Source: JAZDPK01 sp043797615 (GTDB taxonomy: Bacteria; Patescibacteriota; Patescibacteriia; UBA11705; JABHMO01). From it: a stretch of DNA of 5,590 nucleotides. Below the pieces are notes generated by a model, which did not search any database, was not told the origin of the DNA, and was given only the letters and a program-made list of their open reading frames with translations. Numbering within the stretch: position 1 is the first letter of the stretch; each line of letters opens with the position of its first letter. The position numbers and the translations under genes are program-made. Below, in pieces: positions 1-3,877 of the stretch. The stretch is taken from positions 1 to 5,590 of the forward strand of contig JAZDPK010000010.1 of the NCBI GenBank assembly GCA_043797615.1, in the 5' to 3' direction.

Positions 1-44
1 CGCTCTAGAGCATTGGACAGCCCGTCCAGCGGAACACCCCTAGT

Positions 45-210
45 GCCGGTATGCGCATTCGCTTATACCGACCCGTCGTCGTTCGGAAATGCGAACATTA
101 CATGTCCCCACTTCACTCACTCCTAGGGCCGGTATGCGCATTCGCTTATACCGACCCGTCGTCGTTCGGAAATGCGAACATTACATGTCCCCACTTCACT
201 CACTCCTAGG
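45..210. repeat. Two identical 83-bp tandem repeats upstream of tRNA-Ala
   Basis: Copy 1 is 45-127 and copy 2 is 128-210; the two are identical base for base. A third start (GCCGGTA, 211-217) is the 5' end of the tRNA itself, after which the sequence diverges. Each unit can fold into two hairpins. The first pairs CGGTAT with ATACCG (47-52 with 65-70; 130-135 with 148-153), extended in copy 2 by GGG/CCC (126-128 with 155-157). The second pairs GTTCG with CGAAC (81-85 with 92-96). The unit length is not a multiple of three and no credible protein crosses it, so it is non-coding. The perfect identity suggests a recent duplication or active homogenisation. Its role is unknown; it could be a duplicated tRNA leader/promoter or a tRNA-derived repeat. 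Confidence 0.95.
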
Positions 211-285
211 GCCGGTAGCTCAGTTGGCTAGAGCGCTGCATTCGCATTGCAGAGGTCGAGGGTTCGAATCCCTCTCGGTCCACCA
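209..285 (+). tRNA. tRNA-Ala (anticodon CGC), CCA encoded
   Basis: A full cloverleaf can be drawn. The acceptor stem is 209-215 GGGCCGG with 275-281 TCGGTCC. The D stem is 218-221 GCTC with 231-234 GAGC. The anticodon stem is 236-240 CTGCA with 248-252 TGCAG around loop TTCGCAT (241-247), giving anticodon CGC at 243-245. The T stem is 258-262 GAGGG with 270-274 CCCTC around loop TTCGAAT. The discriminator is A282 and CCA is encoded at 283-285. The third acceptor pair is G3:U70, the classic alanine identity element, which agrees with the anticodon (reads the Ala codon GCG). A terminator follows six bases downstream, so this is probably a single-gene transcript. Confidence 0.96.
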
Positions 286-290
286 AAGTT

Positions 291-315
291 AAAAACCGCC
301 AAAAAGCGGTTTTTT
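291..315 (+). terminator. Intrinsic terminator of the tRNA-Ala transcript
   Basis: AAAAACCGC (291-299) pairs perfectly with GCGGTTTTT (306-314) around the loop CAAAAA, and the T run continues to 315. A GC-containing core followed by an uninterrupted U tract, six bases after the tRNA CCA, is a standard Rho-independent terminator. Confidence 0.88.
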
Positions 316-458
316 GCTAAAAAAGTGGGATTAGAACTGGAAAACAGGTTGAAAACGAGGTTTTTTTCACATAATTAGGGAGGCTCTTGGAAATTCGTGG
401 GTTTTCAATAATGTAGTCTGTAAAGAGGAAGAGTCGTGAGATTACACACCGAGGTTAC
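316..458. other. Short non-coding stretch, nothing recognised
   Basis: This interval between two terminator-like hairpins has no open frame with a plausible start and ribosome binding site, and no RNA family that I recognise. One DnaA-box-like string with a single mismatch (TTTTTCACA, 363-371) is present but unconvincing alone. Being bracketed by terminators, it could encode a small transcript, but nothing in the sequence shows that. Confidence 0.4.
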
Positions 459-491
459 GAAATAAAACGCTTTAAAATAGCGTTTTATTTC
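459..491. terminator. Symmetrical hairpin, probable bidirectional terminator
   Basis: GAAATAAAACGCT (459-471) is the exact reverse complement of AGCGTTTTATTTC (479-491), giving a 13-bp stem with a 7-base A/T loop. The outer arm is T-rich when read on either strand, as expected of a terminator working in both directions. It stands 17 bases before the first parS site and may shield the array from transcription coming from the tRNA side. The stem base is only moderately U-rich, so a purely structural role remains possible. Confidence 0.6.
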
Positions 492-501
492 ATATAAATA
501 C

Positions 502-529
502 AATTAATGTTTCACGTGAAACATTAATT
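502..529. promoter_or_regulatory. parS: parS site 1, extended 28-bp palindrome
   Basis: The first site of the array has a perfect palindrome reaching six bases beyond the 16-bp core on each side (AATTAA on the left, TTAATT on the right). It is the tRNA-proximal boundary of the array and is separated from site 2 by the only short step (42 bp instead of ~62). Confidence 0.85.
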
Positions 530-924
530 TCACCAGCTTAAAAATGAATTGTTTCACGTGAAACATTTAAATAATCATTTACATTACATAATTCCAACAT
601 ACTGTGAGCTCAAATGTTTCACGTGAAACATTTTTGAAATCGTTAACTTTTGTAAATTCAAGCCTCTTGCGAGAAAGAATGTTTCACGTGAAACATTATT
701 CTGGCATTTAATCTAATGTGTTCTCTAAACTAAATAAATGTTTCACGTGAAACATTACAATTTTAATATAATAAACTATTTCTGTAACTCTGGTCCAATT
801 GTTTCACGTGAAACATTGCTCTGGCAGTTAAAAGAGGCAATCTTTAACCTTTTTAAACTAATGTTTCACGTGAAACATTACACTAGCATATAAATTACCG
901 TTATTCTTATAACTTTGGTCAAAT

Positions 925-940
925 TGTTTCACGTGAATCA
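925..940. promoter_or_regulatory. parS: parS site 8, single mismatch
   Basis: TGTTTCACGTGAATCA differs from the consensus only at position 14 (A to T), which breaks the palindrome in its right arm. Spacing to both neighbours (63 and 61 bp) is normal, so the site was a regular array member. Reduced ParB affinity is possible but cannot be judged from sequence. Confidence 0.85.
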
Positions 941-1101
941 TTCAATTATTCCAACCTCTCCACTTTACATTTTTACAAGTACAATTGTTTCACGTGAAAC
1001 ATTACGATTTCAATGAAATAGGTTGTTTTTTCGAACTTTGGTCAAATTGTTTCACGTGAAACAATTCATAATACGACAAATATTTTGATAATAATTACTG
1101 A

Positions 1102-1137
1102 GCTTTTACAATGTTTCACGTGAAACATTGTAAAAGC
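1102..1137. promoter_or_regulatory. parS: parS site 11, perfect 36-bp palindrome
   Basis: The 16-bp core (1112-1127) is flanked by GCTTTTACAA on the left and its exact complement TTGTAAAAGC on the right, making the whole 36 bp a perfect palindrome with no spacer. It is the most extended symmetry in the array. It could add binding specificity, or extrude as a cruciform under negative supercoiling. Confidence 0.85.
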
Positions 1138-1175
1138 ATAAAGATTTGTACTATTTTCAAAACTTGTTACCCGAT

Positions 1176-1191
1176 TGCTTCACGTGAAACA
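1176..1191. promoter_or_regulatory. parS: parS site 12 (terminal), single mismatch
   Basis: TGCTTCACGTGAAACA differs from consensus only at position 3 (T to C). It is the last member of the array and lies 14 bases before the first DnaA-box match. Its upstream flank (AACTTGTTAC at 1161-1170) is a diverged form of the flank shared by sites 6, 8 and 10. Confidence 0.85.
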
Positions 1192-1205
1192 TTAATACGT
1201 TGAAT

Positions 1206-1225
1206 TTATTCACAGTTTATTCACA
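1206..1225 (+). promoter_or_regulatory. Two adjacent DnaA-box matches (direct repeat)
   Basis: TTATTCACA occurs at 1206-1214 and again at 1217-1225, the same orientation, 11 bp apart start to start. Both fit the relaxed DnaA-box consensus TTATNCACA. Close head-to-tail spacing of about one helical turn suits cooperative DnaA binding. In A/T-rich DNA an isolated match is weak evidence; the exact duplication beside a parS array makes it more persuasive. Confidence 0.5.
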
Positions 1226-1378
1226 AGATTATTTAATCTTCCTCAAGTAACAGTCAATAGGAATCGTTTGAAGTAAAATTTTCTAAATATAAATTATTTT
1301 ACGACCCTTGATAATCATCAGATTTCTAAAATATAGTTCTAGTCTATACCGATAACTTAATAATGATTTTTTTGAATG

Positions 1379-1404
1379 GTAAATTTTTTTTTAAAAAAAT
1401 TTAC
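1379..1404. repeat. A/T inverted repeat, possible unwinding element
   Basis: GTAAA followed by T7 (1379-1390) is the exact reverse complement of A7 followed by TTTAC (1393-1404), with only TT between. The 12-bp arms are almost purely A/T, so the tract should melt easily. It lies eight bases upstream of a near-match DnaA box. A weak terminator is an alternative, but no gene ends nearby. Confidence 0.5.
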
Positions 1405-1411
1405 TTTACAT

Positions 1412-1420
1412 TTATCCACG
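1412..1420 (+). promoter_or_regulatory. DnaA-box-like site, one mismatch
   Basis: TTATCCACG differs from the strongest Escherichia coli DnaA box (TTATCCACA) only at the last base. It has the same orientation as the boxes at 1206-1225 and sits next to the A/T inverted repeat. It could be chance in such A/T-rich DNA. Confidence 0.35.
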
Positions 1421-1666
1421 ATAAGCGAGACTAAAGATTTTTATTTCTGAAAGTTTTTGCGAATTGATTGCCAAATACATTCATATTTGTAGTTTATCGA
1501 TTAATTTGTCTTAGGATTGCAGTTTTTGATTATTGGAAGATGGTGCAACCTTTGGGTATTCAACTTATTTAAATGGGATTATAAATTCATGTATTAATTG
1601 GTGCTATTTACTTTTCTATCGTTTAAAATAATTTACTACGCCAATTTCAATATTAATGGTAAAATT

Positions 1667-1686
1667 AATGCGCTCAGCAGAGCATT
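1667..1686. repeat. Short inverted repeat in the gene leader region
   Basis: AATGCGCT (1667-1674) pairs with AGAGCATT (1679-1686) with one mismatch around the loop CAGC. It is one of the few G/C-containing blocks in this A/T-rich region, about 120 bases before the downstream start codon. It could be a small operator or a leader hairpin; evidence is slight. Confidence 0.3.
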
Positions 1687-1745
1687 ATGTTTAGGTTCTC
1701 AATAAAACTAAAATGAAAATTCCTAATTGATTCAAAACAAAAACT

Positions 1746-1782
1746 AAACATCAATTAATTCGGTTTGAGAAAAACGATGTTT
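1746..1782. repeat. Inverted repeat AAACATC/GATGTTT upstream of ORF
   Basis: AAACATC (1746-1752) and GATGTTT (1776-1782) are exact reverse complements separated by 23 bases, ending 23 bases before the ATG at 1806. The arms are short and A/T-rich, so an operator or leader stem is only a possibility. Confidence 0.25.
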
Positions 1783-1784
1783 AT

Positions 1785-1800
1785 TGTTTCACGAGTGGGG
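1785..1800 (+). promoter_or_regulatory. Degenerate parS half-site abutting a start codon
   Basis: TGTTTCACG (1785-1793) equals the first nine bases of parS, but the right half is not conserved: only one of the remaining seven positions matches. It ends five bases before the ATG at 1806, and its GGGG (1797-1800) is the only Shine-Dalgarno-like element for that gene. It may be a decayed thirteenth site or coincidence. Confidence 0.3.
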
Positions 1801-1805
1801 AATTT

Positions 1806-2795
1806 ATGAGTCTGCTTATTTCTAAATTGGGTGTAATCGCAATCGTATTTTTGAGTTTGATTTTTTTTATTAACACAGCCAAGGCTTGTAGTGTTTCACC
1901 GTCAGAGTTAGATCTGCGGCTCGAAGGGGGGGATTTCAAAATTGGTTACATAACTTTAAAAAGCGCTTCACCCCAACGATCTGAATATACGGTTACATCT
2001 CAAAATTTTACCGCAACAGGCAAAGAGGGGAGACTGGATTTCATACAACCAAATAACGTATTCCAAGATTCGGATTGGATCACGCCAGAAAAACAAACCA
2101 TATTATTGGAAGGTAGAGATACGCGTGAATTGAAATATATGATTCGCATTCCAGAAGATGCGGAAGTTGGCGGCCATTATATAGCCTTGCTTTTTTCAAG
2201 CACATCAACAGACGAGGCTGCGACGGTAGGGAGAGCAAGTGCGAAAATCGGAGTATTTTTTTATTTGGAAGTGGTGGGTAACTCAATTGAAAATTCCGAA
2301 ATAGAATCTTTTAACTTACTAAGTTATACAAACATAAATCGTTTGCCGCTCACATTTGAAACAGTAATCAAAAACAGCGGAAATGTTCACATTAAACCGG
2401 AAGGGGAGATCATCATAAATAATTTTTTGGGCAAAACTGCGGCAACAATTCCTTTAAATCCAGACAGTTTGAAAATTTTACCAAATGGCGCGCGAAGATT
2501 GGAAAGCGAATGGAGCGGGAAAAACATTACAGACCCAGTCCGTACATCAAATTGGTTTCATGAACTGAAAAACGAGTGGCACAATTTTGCATTTGGGCCA
2601 TACATTGCCACGGTGCATGGAAGATATGGCGCCGGCGAACATCCACTGCAGGCGCAACTAAAATTTTGGGTTATACCTTGGCGAATAATAACTTTATTTC
2701 TCGCTCTTTTGCTGTTTCTCGTGATCCTGCAAAAACTTTATAAGTTTTCCATCCGCAAAAGATTGATACGACAAGCGCACAACAACCACAAATGA
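1806..2795 (+). CDS. Exported Ig-like (DUF916-like) membrane-anchored protein
   Basis: A 329-aa protein with no enzyme motif. Residues 1-27 look like a signal peptide: Lys7, a long hydrophobic core, and an AKA cleavage motif before Cys28. The lipobox fit is poor, so a lipoprotein is unlikely. Residues ~28-145 resemble the DUF916/PapD-like Ig fold of Gram-positive and Patescibacteria surface proteins: an SVSPSELDL opening, a DSDWITPEKQTILLEG segment, then RIPEDAEVGGHYIALLFSS. Residues ~150-285 form a second beta-rich region with the NSGNVHIKPEGEI motif, comparable to DUF3324-like domains. A transmembrane helix at ~291-309 is followed by a basic tail (KFSIRKRLIRQ), giving an outside domain and cytoplasmic C terminus. 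The start at 1806 is favoured by the signal peptide; GGGG lies five bases upstream. The TGA stop overlaps the next ATG, suggesting translational coupling. Family assignment is by motif recall only; in relatives such proteins are thought to mediate cell-surface adhesion. Confidence 0.85.
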   Translation: MSLLISKLGVIAIVFLSLIFFINTAKACSVSPSELDLRLEGGDFKIGYITLKSASPQRSEYTVTSQNFTATGKEGRLDFIQPNNVFQDSDWITPEKQTILLEGRDTRELKYMIRIPEDAEVGGHYIALLFSSTSTDEAATVGRASAKIGVFFYLEVVGNSIENSEIESFNLLSYTNINRLPLTFETVIKNSGNVHIKPEGEIIINNFLGKTAATIPLNPDSLKILPNGARRLESEWSGKNITDPVRTSNWFHELKNEWHNFAFGPYIATVHGRYGAGEHPLQAQLKFWVIPWRIITLFLALLLFLVILQKLYKFSIRKRLIRQAHNNHK

Positions 2796-3877
2796 CCGCG
2801 CAATTCCAACAGGTTAAAAAAATTGTCTCGACTTTCCTAGTTGCCGGTTTTGTAATTTTACTTGCAGCACCGGCAATGGCTTTGCAACTTAATTCCGCGA
2901 CCTATTCACTCAGCCGCCAAAAAATTTCCGAGGCTGCCGACCACGATCTGCGTTTTCAAACTCCGACCGGCGTAGATGCTCCCGCTGACACAATAATTTT
3001 GACCTATCCGTCCGGTTTTTCTTTGGCTGGGATAGCTTTGGGAGACATCGATTTTTTCCACGGCGCAACCACTGGTTTGGAGACCGAAGAGACCTTAGGC
3101 GCTGCTGCGGCAGCCGGCATCTGGGGCGTTTCAATTGCAGCCAGCTCCATAACTTTTACAGCACCGACCAATGCTGTAGCAGGGGATATTCCGGCAAATG
3201 ATTTTGTCGTGATAAGAATCGGCACAAACGCGGCTGGCGGTACAGGGCAGATAGTAAATCCGGCCACCGCCCAAGTTGCCAATATAACCATCGACGGCAC
3301 CTTCGGCGACAGCGCCATGATAGGCATTCCCATTCTTGCCGAAGACGGTGTGGCTGTCAGCGCAACCATTCCCTCTGGGCAACAACCGCCACCGCAACCA
3401 CCGCCACCGTCACCGGGACCGGGTGATATTTTTCCGCCGATCATCAGTAATGTTCAGGTTATTAATATCACTTCGAGCACAGCAGATGTGATTTGGGATA
3501 CTGACGAATCATCAAATTCATACGTTGATTACGGATTGACTGTTGCTTACGGCACGCAAGTCGCTAATGCTGCATTTGTAAAAAAACACAGCGTTTCATT
3601 ATCCCAGCTGTCTGCCAGCACGACTTATCATTTTCAAGTTTCATCAAAAGACGGTGCTAACAATCTCGGCGTGTCCGGCGATTACACATTCACCACTTTG
3701 GGCGACACAACTCCGCCGCAAATTTTTAATGTCCAGGTTATCAATATCACCGATACCTCGGCGCAAGTCATTTGGAATACTGATGAGCCGGCTGATTCGC
3801 AGGTTGATTATGGGACAAATACGAATTACGGCAAAGCCGTCAGCGCGCCGAGTTTTATAACCGCGCACCTGCTGTAG
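2792..3877 (+). CDS. Secreted fibronectin III surface protein, N-terminal part (to UAG)
   Basis: 361 codons from an ATG that overlaps the preceding stop by four bases (ATGA); there is no clear Shine-Dalgarno, so translation is probably coupled. Residues 1-30 are a signal peptide (KK at 9-10, hydrophobic core, AMA cleavage motif). Residues ~31-195 form an Ala/Gly/Thr-rich beta-type domain without catalytic motifs, of the kind that starts many Patescibacteria surface proteins. A Pro-rich linker (~196-212) leads to fibronectin III repeat 1 (~214-304; ADVIWDTDE ... YHFQVSSKD). Repeat 2 begins at ~306 (AQVIWNTDE, DSQVDYG) but is cut by UAG at codon 362, after FITAHLL. The missing half of repeat 2 lies immediately downstream in the same frame, so this is the front of a larger gene, not a natural end. 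If UAG terminates, the product would be a secreted fragment lacking the membrane segment encoded downstream. Confidence 0.82.
   Translation: MTAQFQQVKKIVSTFLVAGFVILLAAPAMALQLNSATYSLSRQKISEAADHDLRFQTPTGVDAPADTIILTYPSGFSLAGIALGDIDFFHGATTGLETEETLGAAAAAGIWGVSIAASSITFTAPTNAVAGDIPANDFVVIRIGTNAAGGTGQIVNPATAQVANITIDGTFGDSAMIGIPILAEDGVAVSATIPSGQQPPPQPPPPSPGPGDIFPPIISNVQVINITSSTADVIWDTDESSNSYVDYGLTVAYGTQVANAAFVKKHSVSLSQLSASTTYHFQVSSKDGANNLGVSGDYTFTTLGDTTPPQIFNVQVINITDTSAQVIWNTDEPADSQVDYGTNTNYGKAVSAPSFITAHLL
3875..3877 (+). other. In-frame amber codon inside fibronectin III repeat 2
   Basis: The frame reads HLL-UAG-LSNLKPGTLYHF. In repeat 1 the aligned segment is HSVSLSQLSASTTYHF, so UAG stands where Ser (TCA) is found. 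No frame change is needed to continue, and one base substitution would restore sense (for example TCG, TTG or CAG). The next base is C (UAG C), a context associated with leakier termination in some organisms. A point mutation, a sequence error, and suppression or readthrough all fit. Confidence 0.9.

Larger units (their letters stand above)
508..1191. promoter_or_regulatory. parS: parS centromere array: 12 ParB-binding palindromes
   Basis: The 16-bp palindrome TGTTTCACGTGAAACA, the canonical chromosomal parS bound by ParB/Spo0J, occurs perfectly at 508-523, 550-565, 615-630, 680-695, 739-754, 800-815, 862-877, 986-1001, 1048-1063 and 1112-1127. Copies with one mismatch lie at 925-940 and 1176-1191. 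Start-to-start distances are 42, 65, 65, 59, 61, 62, 63, 61, 62, 64 and 64 bp, close to whole multiples of the helical repeat. The spacers are A/T-rich and non-coding. Eleven of twelve copies are followed by TT (extended CATT), so the palindromes sit in oriented direct repeats. In known systems ParB loads at parS as a CTP-dependent clamp, spreads, and works with ParA and SMC in origin segregation. Neither partner gene is in the window. Site identity is seen directly; function is inferred from exact consensus identity. Confidence 0.95.
1192..1805. other. AT-rich non-coding region, candidate origin
   Basis: About 610 bases without any credible ORF, strongly A/T-rich by eye compared with the genes that follow. 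It contains two exact TTATNCACA DnaA-box matches at its left edge, a one-mismatch box at 1412-1420, a 26-bp A/T inverted repeat at 1379-1404 that would melt easily, and small inverted repeats nearer the gene. Bacterial origins often combine DnaA boxes with an AT-rich unwinding element and lie close to parS. That combination makes an origin possible here but does not prove it: the boxes are few and no dnaA/dnaN neighbour is visible. No convincing sigma70 promoter for the downstream gene was found. Confidence 0.45.

Noticed and set aside
1..44. Possible fragment of another tRNA (GCTC-TA-GAGC followed by a TTGGA/TCCAG stem-loop)
   Set aside because: It resembles a D arm plus anticodon arm, but the D loop is absent, the base before the would-be anticodon is A instead of U, and no T arm or acceptor stem follows. 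Left as an unexplained short hairpin (TGGAC 14-18 with GTCCA 24-28).
89..292. 67-codon open frame running through the repeat and the tRNA
   Set aside because: Its C-terminal half is simply the translated tRNA-Ala (the familiar GPVAQLARA...GFESL artefact) and the start lies inside a non-coding 83-bp repeat.
508..1191. CRISPR-like array
   Set aside because: Regular spacing suggests it, but the repeat is a 16-bp parS palindrome, the spacers are similar to each other and A/T-rich, and no cas genes or leader are seen.
1598..1629. Possible sigma70 promoter (TTGGTG ... TAAAAT) before the exported Ig-like gene
   Set aside because: The spacer would be 20 bases and both hexamers are imperfect; such matches are expected by chance in this A/T-rich DNA.
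3004..3444. 146-codon minus-strand open frame rich in Gly, Pro and Ala
   Set aside because: It is antisense to the Pro-rich and Ala-rich part of the fibronectin III protein, lacks a ribosome binding site, and its composition is that of a mirror frame.
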